Below, piece by piece: positions 18,506 through 28,319 of a stretch of 64,000 nt of DNA (positions are counted from its first letter, which is position 1; each line of letters starts with the position of its first letter). The notes under the pieces are model-generated. The model was not told the origin of the DNA. It was given only the letters and a program-made list of their open reading frames with translations, and searched no databases. Origin of the DNA: Opitutaceae bacterium (GTDB lineage: Bacteria; Verrucomicrobiota; Verrucomicrobiia; Opitutales; Opitutaceae). The position numbers and the translations under genes are program-made. The stretch is taken from assembly GCA_027482185.1 (NCBI GenBank), contig JAIXWF010000016.1, forward strand, positions 62,001-126,000, read 5' to 3'.

Positions 18506-19980
18506 ACGTATCCGTTTTTCAAAGTCTGGGTCGATTCGGCCGTCGCGCGGTCCATGGCATCCTGCTCGCCGCCTTTTTGGCCGCAGTCGCGGCGCCGGCG
18601 GCGCCCTCCGCGCCGGCGGAACGGCCCCGCACCCTCGTCACGACCGACGGCGAGATCGACGACGAATGCTCGATGGTCCGCTTTCTCCTCTACGCCAACG
18701 AGTGGGACATCGAAGGCATCATCAACTCGAGTTCCCAATACCACTGGCAGGGCTCGAAGCTTTGGGCCGGCACCGACTGGGTCGGCCGCTATCTCGACGC
18801 CTACGCCGCCGTGCACCCGAATTTGCTCCGGCACGATTCGCGCTACCCGTCCGCTGCAGCCCTGCGCTCGCGGTTGTATGTCGGCAACATCGACGCCGAA
18901 GGCGAAATGGAAGCGGTGACGCCCGGCTCGCGCCGCATCGCCGAAGTGCTGCTCGATCGCTCGGACCCTCGTCCCGTCTGGGTGCAGGCCTGGGGCGGCA
19001 CCAACACCCTCGCCCGCGCCCTCAAGTCGATCGAACAGGAATATCCCGAACGCATGGCCGAGGTGGCGGCGAAGCTCCGCCTCTACCTGATCTGGGAACA
19101 GGACGACACCTACCAGCGCTACATCCGCCCGCACTGGGGCCGCTTCGGCATCCAGACGATCATCTCGGACCAGTTCATCGTGTTCTTCTATCACTGGAAG
19201 AAGTACCTGCCCGCGGAACAGCAGCGCTATCTCGCCGCGCCGTGGATGCGCGCGAACCTGCTCGAAAACCACGGTCCGCTCCTGGCGCTGTATCAGGCCC
19301 GCAAAGCCGGCGAGAAGGGTTTCGACGCCGGCGACTTCCGCTCCGAAGGCGACTCCGCCGCCTTCCTCCATCTCGTCCCCAACGGCTTGCGCAGCTCCGA
19401 GTCGCCGGACTGGGGCGGCTGGGGCGGCCGGTTCGTCCGCGTGCGCGAGAACACCTGGCTCGATCCCGTCGCCGAACCGGGCTACCGCTACCCCGAGGGC
19501 CGCTGGTACACGAATTCCGCTTGGGGCCGCGTCCGGCTGCGCCGGGAGATTCCCGGCGACTCCGCGCTCGCCGCCTACCTCGAGCCGCAGTGGCGCTGGC
19601 TCCGCGCCCTGCAACACGATTTCGCCGCCCGCGCCGACTGGTGCGTCCAGCCCTTCGCCGCGGCCAACCACCCGCCCGTCGTCGCCCTCGCCCATCCCGC
19701 GGATCTCGCCGCCCGGCCCGGCGCCGTCGTGCGGCTCGACGCCGCGGGCACGGCCGATCCCGACGGCGACGCCCTCGCGTATCGGTGGTGGCACTACCGC
19801 GACGCGGGCACGTTTCCCGGCAAGGTCGAGCTGCGCGGCGCGGATCTCCCCGCCGCCGCGTTCACCGTGCCCGCCGCCGCCCGGCCGGGCGAAACGCTCC
19901 ACCTGATCTGCGAGGTGACCGACGCCGGCGCGCCGGCCCTGACACGCTACCGCCGCGTCGTCGTGACCGTCGCGCCGTGA
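18502..19980 (+). CDS. Secreted Sde182/DUF1593 nucleoside hydrolase-like protein
   Basis: A 492-residue paralogue of the preceding gene without the LamG tail. The signal peptide is roughly residues 16-38 (ILLAAFLAAVAAPAAPSAPA). The nucleoside-hydrolase-like domain carries TTDGEIDDE (Asp49, Asp53, Asp54) and shares FLLYANEWDIEGI, VQAWGGTNTLARAL and LIWEQDDTYQRYIRP with its neighbour. The C-terminal Ig-like domain has AANHPPVVALAHP and GTADPDGDALAYRWW. The acidic residues needed for metal binding are kept, so hydrolytic activity on a furanoside is possible but unproven. The ATG at 18502 overlaps the upstream stop. Confidence 0.86.
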   Translation: MNVSVFQSLGRFGRRAVHGILLAAFLAAVAAPAAPSAPAERPRTLVTTDGEIDDECSMVRFLLYANEWDIEGIINSSSQYHWQGSKLWAGTDWVGRYLDAYAAVHPNLLRHDSRYPSAAALRSRLYVGNIDAEGEMEAVTPGSRRIAEVLLDRSDPRPVWVQAWGGTNTLARALKSIEQEYPERMAEVAAKLRLYLIWEQDDTYQRYIRPHWGRFGIQTIISDQFIVFFYHWKKYLPAEQQRYLAAPWMRANLLENHGPLLALYQARKAGEKGFDAGDFRSEGDSAAFLHLVPNGLRSSESPDWGGWGGRFVRVRENTWLDPVAEPGYRYPEGRWYTNSAWGRVRLRREIPGDSALAAYLEPQWRWLRALQHDFAARADWCVQPFAAANHPPVVALAHPADLAARPGAVVRLDAAGTADPDGDALAYRWWHYRDAGTFPGKVELRGADLPAAAFTVPAAARPGETLHLICEVTDAGAPALTRYRRVVVTVAP

Positions 19981-19998
19981 GGCCCCGCCTTTCCCTTC

Positions 19999-21726
19999 AT
20001 GATCCGCTTCCGTTTTTCCGTGCTGCCCCTCGTTGCCGCCGTTGCGCTCCCCTCGGTCGTCGCCCGCGCCGCACCCATCCCGCTGATCGTCGAGGCCGAG
20101 TCCGGCAGTTTCAGCGGCTGGGTCGATCGCCATAGCTGCTGGCACAACGTCATGCTCACCGACGAGCCGCACTCCACGCACTCGGGCACCGGGGTCGTCG
20201 ATACGCCGAACCGGACCGGCAGCTTCATCGAAGTCGCCTACGATGCCCCGCGCGCCGGCCCGCATCGCATCACGGTGCGTTACACCCACCTGAAGCCCGA
20301 CCCGCGGCCGGGCCAGCTCTGGATCAACGGCAAGGACGGTCCGATTTTGCCGATGCCGCAGAACCTGGCCCTGCCCGCCTTCAAAACGGACTCCGCCGTC
20401 GTGACCCTGCCCCAGGGCCGGAACCTGATCCGGCTCGTCGCCCTCGCCGACGGCGGCCTTGGCAACGTCGACTACATCAAAGTCGCGGAACTACGCGAAC
20501 CCGACCCCGGCGAGGTGCCGCGGATAGTCGTGCTCGAGGCCGAGGACGGTCTCTTCGAAGGCAAAGTCGACCACCACAGTTGCTGGAACTTCATCGCCCA
20601 GCATCCCGGCCCGCACACCGGATTCACCGGCGAGGGCTACGTCGATGCCGACAACAAGGTCGGCAGCTTTGTCGAGGTGACCTTCGAGGCGCCCGCCGCC
20701 GGCCGCTACCAATTCGCGGCACGTTACGCCCACGGCAAACCCGACACCCGACCCGCCGAGGTCCGCCTCAACGGCGAAGTCGTTGCGCCCGCCCTCGCCT
20801 TCACTTCCACCGGTTTCTGGACCCGCTGGACCTACGTCGCCTTGCCCGAATCCGTCGCCCTCCGCGCCGGCAAAAACACGCTGCGGCTGACCGCGCAAAG
20901 CGCCGAGGGCCTCGCCAATCTCGACCACCTCCGCTTCACCCCCGTCCCGGCTGCGACGGCGCCGGTCCGGCTCAGCGAAGTCATCTGGGGCGGCGTCGGC
21001 TGCTACAAGATCGAGCTGCCGATGGGCACGGTCTATTTCGAAAAGGACCACGGCGTCTCCGGCTTCAAGAGCTTCGTCGATCCGGCCGGCAACGACTGGA
21101 TCGCCGCCTACATGCCGCCCGGCCCCAACGGCGACTTCCGCGGCTTCCCCAACAGCGTGGGCAACTTCGGCCACGCCGGCCGCAACAGCGGCTCGACCAC
21201 CGCCATCGTCGACGGCCGCACCGCCGGCGATCTCGTCGTCCTCGAATCCGCCAACGCCGACTTCACGTTCCAGTATTGGTTTTTCCCCGACCGCATCGCG
21301 GTCAAGGTGCTCCGCTCCAAGGGCGAGTACTGTTTCCTCCTCGAGACCGTCGCGGGCGGCACCGCCGACGCCGCCGACTACTTCGTCGCCGCCGACGGCG
21401 TGAAACGCCCGCCGCGCGGCGAGTTTCCCGACTTCACGCCCGAGTGGTTCTACATCGGCGACCCCAAGGCGAAACACGTTCTCTTCCTCGCGAAAACGCC
21501 CGACGACCACGCCCCCAACGAGAACCACCGCCAGATCCGTCCCGGCGGCCTGCACAACATGGATCTCTACAGCTTCGGCCGCGCCGGCCCGGAGCAAAAA
21601 TACCGGATCCACGGCCTGAGCGGGAACGACCACGTCTGCGTCATCGGCTTCCTCGATGCCTCGCTGCCCCATGCCGAGATCGCCGCCCGGATGACCCGCT
21701 ACCTTGCCGATCCGTTCGCCCGCTGA
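19999..21726 (+). CDS. Secreted protein with two CBM35-like domains and an unassigned C-terminal domain
   Basis: A 575-residue exported protein. The signal peptide ends near residue 25 (SVVARAAP). Residues about 28-165 and 178-312 are two homologous carbohydrate-binding beta-sandwiches. Each begins with VEAE/LEAED and contains a paired DRHSCWHN or DHHSCWNF motif, GVVDTPNRTGSF or GYVDADNKVGSF, and an LxNxDYIK or LANLDHLRF ending; these are hallmarks of CBM35/CBM6-like modules. Residues about 315-575 (VIWGGVGCYKIELPMGTVYF onward) form a beta-rich domain with many aromatic residues that I do not recognise. It could be a lyase or a further binding module. It lies in the middle of the pectin locus, 18 bp after one gene and 10 bp before the PL10 lyase. 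Confidence 0.75.
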   Translation: MIRFRFSVLPLVAAVALPSVVARAAPIPLIVEAESGSFSGWVDRHSCWHNVMLTDEPHSTHSGTGVVDTPNRTGSFIEVAYDAPRAGPHRITVRYTHLKPDPRPGQLWINGKDGPILPMPQNLALPAFKTDSAVVTLPQGRNLIRLVALADGGLGNVDYIKVAELREPDPGEVPRIVVLEAEDGLFEGKVDHHSCWNFIAQHPGPHTGFTGEGYVDADNKVGSFVEVTFEAPAAGRYQFAARYAHGKPDTRPAEVRLNGEVVAPALAFTSTGFWTRWTYVALPESVALRAGKNTLRLTAQSAEGLANLDHLRFTPVPAATAPVRLSEVIWGGVGCYKIELPMGTVYFEKDHGVSGFKSFVDPAGNDWIAAYMPPGPNGDFRGFPNSVGNFGHAGRNSGSTTAIVDGRTAGDLVVLESANADFTFQYWFFPDRIAVKVLRSKGEYCFLLETVAGGTADAADYFVAADGVKRPPRGEFPDFTPEWFYIGDPKAKHVLFLAKTPDDHAPNENHRQIRPGGLHNMDLYSFGRAGPEQKYRIHGLSGNDHVCVIGFLDASLPHAEIAARMTRYLADPFAR

Positions 21727-21736
21727 CCGGTTCCCC

Positions 21737-22815
<1,079 letters not shown>

Positions 22816-22819
<4 letters not shown>

Positions 22820-24237
22820 CTCCGCCCATGCAAACCCTCCGTTCGCTTCTCCTCCTTTTCGCGTCCGTGCTTCCCTTGGCCGCCGCGCCTTGGGATTCCG
22901 GCCCGCTCCGCGTGCACCCCGCCGGCCAATACTTCCAGCAAGCCGACGGCCAACCGTTCTTCTGGCTCGGCGACACCGCGTGGCTCCTCCCGCAGAAACT
23001 CAACCGCGAGGAGGTGAAAACGTATTTCGAGAACCGCCGGGCCAAGGGCTTCAACGTCGTCCAGCTCTGCGTCGTGCAGTTTCTCAACGACAAGAGCATC
23101 TACGGCAGTCCCGCCTTGGTCGGCGAAAACATCGCGAAACTCAACGTCACCCCGGGCGCCGATCCCGCCGATCCCGCGCAATACGACTACTGGGATCACT
23201 TCGACTACATCGTCGCCACCGCCGCAGCCAACGGGATCTACGTCGCGGTCGCTCCCGTCTGGAGCCACATGGTCCGCCGCACGCCGCTGACGGCGGCGCA
23301 GGTCGGTCCCTACATCGAGCAGGTGGCCAAGCGCTGCCAAAGCCGCCCCAATATCATTTGGCTCAACGGCGGCTCGGGCCGCGGCCACGAGAATGCCGAT
23401 GTCTGGCAGGTCATCGGCGAGACCCTCGCCCGGCTCAATCCGCAGCAGCTCGTCTCCTTCCATCCCTTCGGCCGCACCGTGACCTCGGAGTGGTTCAAGG
23501 ACGCCGCGTGGCTCGACTTCCATCTCTTCACCTCGGGCCACCGTCGTTACGATCAGGATACGGAGGGCCGCCGCTACGGCGAAGACAATTGGCGCTATGT
23601 CCTTGAAGCCCGCGCCGCCGACCCCAGGCGCCCCGTGCTCGACGCCGAGCCCGCCTACGAAAATACCCCGCAGGGCCTGCACAAACCCGAGGAACCGTAT
23701 TGGACCGGCGCCGACTCCCGCCGCTACGCCTACTGGTCCGTCTTCGCCGGCGCCGCCGGCCACACCTTCGGCGAAAACTCCGTCCGCCAAGTCTACATCG
23801 CCCGGGAGACCAAACCCGCCAGCGGCGCGAAGGGCTTCATCATGGACCGCCTTGAAACCGACGGCGCCCGCGCCATGCCGCACCTCAAACGCCTCCTGCT
23901 CTCGCGCCCCTTCTTCGAGCGCGTTGCCGCCCCCGCCCTCGTCGCCGGCAACGAAGGTGAGAAATACGAGCGCGTCCTCGTCACCCGCGGCAAAAGCTAC
24001 CTCTTCGCCTACACCTACACCGGCCGCGACTTCTCGCTGCAACTCGGCGCCCTCACCGGCCGGCAACTCAACGTCGCGTGGTTCAACCCGCGCACCGGCG
24101 AAGTCACCGTCGCCGATTCCATCGCCAACTCCGGCACCGCCACCTTCAACCCGCCCGGCGATCCCGCCCCGGGCAACGACTGGGTGCTCGTCCTCGACGA
24201 CGCCGCCCAATCCTTCCGCCCCCCGGGCTCCCTTTGA
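22816..24237 (+). CDS. GH140-family (DUF4038) protein, putative apiosidase
   Basis: A 473-residue secreted (alpha/beta)8-barrel protein. The ATG at 22816 overlaps the PL10 stop; an alternative ATG lies at 22828. The signal peptide ends near AAAPW at residue 24. DUF4038 features are [65 protein letters not shown] and [13 protein letters not shown]-terminal beta-domain (about 385-470) resembles the collagen-binding-like domain of this family. GH140 founding members remove D-apiose from rhamnogalacturonan II. The nucleophile candidate Glu278 is present, but the residue after NGG, usually the Asp acid/base, is Ser187. Function as an apiosidase is therefore likely by context but not certain. It is followed 13 bp later by another Sde182-type gene. 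Confidence 0.82.
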
Positions 24238-24250
24238 ACGCCCTCGCGCC

Positions 24251-25705
24251 ATGAAACTCCCCCCGTTTGCTCTTCTGCTCCTCGTCGCCGGCCTCGGTGT
24301 TTTCTCCGTCGGTTTTGCCGCCCCTGCCGCCCCTGCCGCCGACGCCAAGATCCGCATCTTTGTTCTCACCGACATCGAGAACGAGCCCGACGACGCCCAG
24401 TCGCTCGTGCGGTTTCTCACCTACGCGAACCACTTCGATATCGAGGGCCTCGTCGCGACGACCTCCATCCACCAGCGCAACAAAACCGCCGCCTGGCGCC
24501 TGCGCGAAATCGTCGAGGCCTACGGCAAGGTCCAGGCCAACCTCAACCTCCACGAACCGGGCTACCCGCCGGCCGAAAAACTGCTCGCGTTGATCCGCGA
24601 CGGCCTGCCGGCCTACGGCATGGACGCCGTCGGCGCGGGCCATGATTCGCCCGGTTCGGAATTGCTCATCGCCGCGGCGGACCGCGACGACCCCCGCCCG
24701 CTGTGGGTGCCCGTCTGGGGCGGCCCCAACGTCCTCGCCCAGGCCCTCTGGAAAGTCCGCGCCACGCGTTCCGCGGCGGCGCTCGCCACGTTCGTCGCCA
24801 AACTCCGCGTCTACACGATCTCCGACCAGGACAACTCCGGCCCGTGGATCAGGAAAGAATTCCCCGGCCTTTTCTACATCGCGAGTCCGGGCTTCCACGC
24901 CGGCGGCGGCTACCACTTCGCGACGTGGAGCGGCATCAGCGGCGACAAATTCCATGCGCGCTTCACCGGTGCCGACTTCAGCCTCGTCGACAATCCGTGG
25001 CTCGACCGGAACATCCGCAAGAACAAGGGCCCCCTCGGCGCGCAGCATCCGCACACCGAATTTCTCATGGAAGGCGACACCCCCAGTTTCCTCGGACTCG
25101 TGCGGAACGGCCTCAACGCCCCCGAGCATCCGAACTGGGGCGGCTGGGGCGGCCGCTACGAACTTTACACGCCGCGGTTCGAGAAATGGCACCTCGAGCC
25201 CGAAACGCGTCCGTTCTGGACCAATGCGGCCGACGAGGTGAAAGGCGTCGACGGCAACTGGCACACCACCAACCACGCCACGATCTGGCGCTGGCGCGCG
25301 GCGTTCCAGAACGACTTCGCCGCCCGCATCGACTGGACGACCAAGGCCTTCAAGGATGCCAACCATCCGCCTGTCGTGAATCTGGGCCACGCGGCCGAAC
25401 TCACCGCCAAAAAGGGCGACACCGTGCAACTCAGCGCCGAGGGCACGACCGATCCCGACGGCGACGCCCTCTCGTACGAATGGTTCTACTACGGCGAAGC
25501 CGGCACGTTGACCGTCTCCAACGCCCGCTCCGGCCAGCCGCTCGAGATCAAAAACTTCGACCAACCGCGCGCCTCCTTCGTCGTGCCCACCTCGCGCGTC
25601 ATGCCCCCCGGCACAGGTACGATGCACGTCATCCTCGCCGTCACCGACCACGGCACGCCGCGGCTCACCCGCTACCGGCGCGTGATCGTCAACGTCGTGC
25701 CCTGA
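24251..25705 (+). CDS. Secreted Sde182/DUF1593 nucleoside hydrolase-like protein
   Basis: A 484-residue exported protein, the third typical member of this family in the locus. The signal peptide ends near residue 30 ([11 protein letters not shown]). The acidic cluster [12 protein letters not shown] (Asp41, Asp47, Asp48) is in the usual place. Further motifs are [16 protein letters not shown], a [16 protein letters not shown] segment, and a C-terminal Ig-like domain ([36 protein letters not shown]). It follows the Saccharophagus Sde182-like architecture more closely than the tandem pair at 15572 and 18502. It lies between the GH140 and esterase genes. Likely role: secreted binding or hydrolysis of a plant glycan fragment; the reaction is unknown. 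Confidence 0.87.
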   Translation: MKLPPFALLLLVAGLGVFSVGFAAPAAPAADAKIRIFVLTDIENEPDDAQSLVRFLTYANHFDIEGLVATTSIHQRNKTAAWRLREIVEAYGKVQANLNLHEPGYPPAEKLLALIRDGLPAYGMDAVGAGHDSPGSELLIAAADRDDPRPLWVPVWGGPNVLAQALWKVRATRSAAALATFVAKLRVYTISDQDNSGPWIRKEFPGLFYIASPGFHAGGGYHFATWSGISGDKFHARFTGADFSLVDNPWLDRNIRKNKGPLGAQHPHTEFLMEGDTPSFLGLVRNGLNAPEHPNWGGWGGRYELYTPRFEKWHLEPETRPFWTNAADEVKGVDGNWHTTNHATIWRWRAAFQNDFAARIDWTTKAFKDANHPPVVNLGHAAELTAKKGDTVQLSAEGTTDPDGDALSYEWFYYGEAGTLTVSNARSGQPLEIKNFDQPRASFVVPTSRVMPPGTGTMHVILAVTDHGTPRLTRYRRVIVNVVP

Positions 25706-25724
25706 ACCCGCGGCCATCCGCCCC

Positions 25725-26570
25725 GTGCTTCGTTCCTGCCTCCTACTCGCTTTCCTGCTCGCCCGTGGCGTTTCCGCCGCGCCGGCGCAGTTCGTACGCG
25801 ACGTTGTCTACGCCGAGGCCGGCGGGGAAATGCTGCGGCTCGACGCCGCCATGCCGGCGGGGCCGGGTCCCTTTCCCATCGCGATCCTGATTCACGGCGG
25901 CGGCTGGACCGGCGGCGACAAGGCCGGCGACATCGCGCCGTGGTTCGAGCCGCTGGCCGCCGCCGGCTTCACCGCCTTCTCGATCGACTACCGGCTTGCC
26001 CCCAAACATCGCTGGCCCGCCTGCCGCGACGACGTTCTCGCCGCCATCCGCTGGGCCAAGGCGCATGCCGCGGACTACAAAGGAGACAGCGCCCGGATCG
26101 CGCTCATCGGCTATTCCGCCGGCGGTCACTTGGCGTGCTTCGCCGCCACCGACTCCGCAGCCGACGTGCGCGTGCAGGCCGTCGTCGGTCTCGCCGCCCT
26201 GACCGATTTCGAACAGGAACTCCCGCAACGCGGCCACGTCCTCGGCCGCGCCCAACAGGGCCTGCTTGCCCGCGGTCCCGAACTCACCCCGGAATCCCTC
26301 GCGCTGCTCCGCGCCCTCTCCCCGGTCAATCATCTCCACGCCGGCCTCCCGCCGTTCCTGCTCGTTCACGGCGATGCCGATCGTTCGGTGCCCTATATCC
26401 AATCCGTCGTCTTCCAGGACCGGCTCCTCGCCCTCGGCGTCCGCTGCGACCTGCTCACCCTTCCCGGCGCCCCGCACCGGATGTCCGAGTGGGACAAGTT
26501 CCAGGCCGACTACGTTGCCCGGACCGTCGCCTGGCTCCGGACCGCGCTCGTTCCACCCGCTGCGCCTTGA
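25725..26570 (+). CDS. Secreted alpha/beta-hydrolase esterase (BD-FAE/acetyl esterase-like)
   Basis: A 281-residue exported esterase. A GTG at 25725 starts a signal peptide (LLLAFLLARGVSAAPA). The hydrolase core has the oxyanion motif LIHGGGWTGGDK, the nucleophile elbow IGYSAGGH, the acid in VHGDADRSVPY and the histidine in LPGAPHRMSEW. This arrangement is typical of the acetyl- and feruloyl-esterase-like hydrolases found in polysaccharide loci. It probably removes acetyl or other ester groups from pectic fragments. It follows the nucleoside-hydrolase-like gene by 19 bp and is the last of the secreted enzymes before the cytoplasmic catabolic genes. Confidence 0.87.
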   Translation: MLRSCLLLAFLLARGVSAAPAQFVRDVVYAEAGGEMLRLDAAMPAGPGPFPIAILIHGGGWTGGDKAGDIAPWFEPLAAAGFTAFSIDYRLAPKHRWPACRDDVLAAIRWAKAHAADYKGDSARIALIGYSAGGHLACFAATDSAADVRVQAVVGLAALTDFEQELPQRGHVLGRAQQGLLARGPELTPESLALLRALSPVNHLHAGLPPFLLVHGDADRSVPYIQSVVFQDRLLALGVRCDLLTLPGAPHRMSEWDKFQADYVARTVAWLRTALVPPAAP

Positions 26571-26696
26571 AGCCGCCTCTGTACCCGCCGCCCTACCTTA
26601 TTTTCCCGCCAAAAATCACCTGAACTGAGGGAGAATTCCCTGCCGGCTGCTGCTATGCTGGCCCTCCCTCTCCGCACCGCTTTCACCCCCCGTCCT
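26571..26696 (+). promoter_or_regulatory. Possible internal promoter/operator ahead of the isomerase gene
   Basis: This is the first gap of more than 50 bp inside the run. It holds an AT-richer stretch, a perfect 5-bp inverted repeat AGGGA-GAAT-TCCCT at 26628-26641, and a TGCTATGCT sequence at 26651-26659 that resembles an extended -10 element. No good -35 is visible. It may give separate expression of the cytoplasmic pathway genes. Confidence 0.25.
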
Positions 26697-28124
26697 ATGT
26701 CCACCTCCCGCCCCGTCCTTGGGGTCATCATCGGCAACCGCGATTTCTTCCCCGACAAGCTCGTCGCCGAAGCCCGCGCCGACCTCGTCGCCCTCTTCGC
26801 CGAACTCGGCGTCGATGCCGTCATGCTCGATCCGGCCGAGACCAAACTCGGCGGCGTCGAGACGCATACCGACGCCCGCAAGTGCGCCGAACTCTTCCGG
26901 CGCCACCGCGACCGCATCTCCGGGGTCCTCGTCTGTCTGCCCAACTTCGGCGACGAGAAAGGCGTCGCCGACACGCTGAAGCTCGCCGGCCTCAACGTCC
27001 CCGTCCTAGTCCAAGGTTACCCCGACGATCTCGACCGTCTCGACGTCATTCGCCGCCGCGACGCCTTCTGCGGCAAGATTTCCGTCTGCAACAATCTCCG
27101 CCAAGCCGGCATCGCCTACACGCTCACGGCCAAGCACGTCGTCCACCCGATGGACGCCTCGTTCAAAGCCGATCTCCGCGCCTTCATCGCCGTCGCGCGC
27201 GTCGTGCAGGGCCTGCGCAAGGTGCGCATCGGCGCCGTCGGCGCCCGTCCCGGCGCTTTCAATACGGTCCGCTACTCCGAAAAGATCCTCGAGCGCCACG
27301 GCATCAGCGTCACCACCGTCGACCTTTCCGAGATCCTCGGCGCCGCGGCCAAGATCGGCGAAAAGGACGCGCGCCTCGTCGCGAAGACCGACGAGATCCG
27401 CGCCTACGCCAACGCCTCCGCCGTCCCGCCGGCGAAACTCCTCCAGATGGCCCGCCTCGGGCTCGTGCTCGACGACTTCGTCGCCGCCCACCACCTCGAC
27501 GCAACCGCCATCCAGTGCTGGACCTCCGTGCAGGCCAACCACGGCTGCAACGTCTGCACCTCCATGAGCATGATGAGCGAGAATTTCCTGCCGAGCGCCT
27601 GCGAGGTCGACGTCACCGGCGTGCTCACGATGTACGCCATGCAGCTGGCCTCCTCGTCGCCGAGCGCGCTCGTCGACTGGAACAACAACTACGGCACCGA
27701 TCCCGACAAGTGCGTGCTTTTCCACTGCGGCAATTGGGCCAAGTCCTTCCTGCCCGACATCAAGATTCTCAACGCCCCCATCCTCGGCTCGACCCTCGGC
27801 GTCGAGAACACCTGGGGTGCCCTCGACGGCCGCACCCCCGCCGCCCCGCTCACCTTCGGCCGCATCACGACCGACGACACCGCCGGCCGCATCCGCACCT
27901 ACGTCGGCCAAGGCGAACTGACCAACGACGAACTCCGGACCTTCGGCAACCGCGCCGTCGCCCGCGTCCCGAAGCTCCAGAAACTCATGCACCACGTCTG
28001 CCGCGAGGGTTTCGAACACCACGTGGTCATGAACGCCTCCCACACCGCCGGCATCCTCGCCGAAGCCTTCGGCCGCTACCTCGGCTGGGAAGTCTACCAC
28101 CACGAACCGGCCGAGCAGGCCTGA
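26697..28124 (+). CDS. L-fucose/D-arabinose isomerase-like sugar isomerase (candidate D-apiose isomerase)
   Basis: A 475-residue cytoplasmic protein of the fucose-isomerase-like fold (COG2407 type). The metal-binding pattern is visible: Glu303 in ACEVDVTGVLTMYAMQL, Asp327 in ALVDWNNNY and a histidine among EHHVVMNASH (441-449). An N-terminal domain from about residue 8 to 175 and a central GAVGARPGAFNTVRYSE are typical. I prefer the ATG at 26697 because homology starts there; an in-frame ATG at 26655 would add 14 residues. Family enzymes interconvert aldoses and ketoses. Followed by a split transketolase and an FGGY kinase, with an apiosidase-family gene upstream, the likely step is D-apiose to apulose. 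L-Fucose or D-arabinose would instead call for an aldolase, and none is nearby. Confidence 0.8.
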   Translation: MSTSRPVLGVIIGNRDFFPDKLVAEARADLVALFAELGVDAVMLDPAETKLGGVETHTDARKCAELFRRHRDRISGVLVCLPNFGDEKGVADTLKLAGLNVPVLVQGYPDDLDRLDVIRRRDAFCGKISVCNNLRQAGIAYTLTAKHVVHPMDASFKADLRAFIAVARVVQGLRKVRIGAVGARPGAFNTVRYSEKILERHGISVTTVDLSEILGAAAKIGEKDARLVAKTDEIRAYANASAVPPAKLLQMARLGLVLDDFVAAHHLDATAIQCWTSVQANHGCNVCTSMSMMSENFLPSACEVDVTGVLTMYAMQLASSSPSALVDWNNNYGTDPDKCVLFHCGNWAKSFLPDIKILNAPILGSTLGVENTWGALDGRTPAAPLTFGRITTDDTAGRIRTYVGQGELTNDELRTFGNRAVARVPKLQKLMHHVCREGFEHHVVMNASHTAGILAEAFGRYLGWEVYHHEPAEQA

Positions 28125-28133
28125 AGCCAAGGC

Positions 28134-28291
28134 AGGTCCAAAGGACCGATGGACCAAAAGACCAAAGGAACCCGATCCCCGATCACCGACGCAACCTCTG
28201 CCCATTTCGAAAGTCCCTTGGTCCTTTGGTCCTTTAGTCCCTTGGTCCTTCCCCGTCCCTTGGTCCTTTCCTCCCTTAGTCCTTAGTCCTC
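28134..28291. repeat. Octamer-based tandem and inverted repeat (AAAGGACC / GGTCCTTT)
   Basis: In the 195-bp gap between isomerase and transketolase genes, three to four copies of AAAGGACC-like octamers at 28135-28172 face many complementary GGTCCTTT/TTGGTCC copies at 28211-28291. The two arms can fold into a long imperfect stem with a loop of about 40 bases. Composition is clearly unlike the coding DNA around it. This could be an RNA stability or attenuation element, or simple slippage-generated DNA. Confidence 0.7.
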
Positions 28292-28319
28292 CAGTCCCTT
28301 CCCCGCTCCCGCCTTTCTC

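Noticed and set aside
28134-28291. Possible CRISPR array in the octamer repeat region
   Set aside because: Repeat units are only about 8 bp, lack spacers of constant length and occur in both orientations; no cas genes are nearby.
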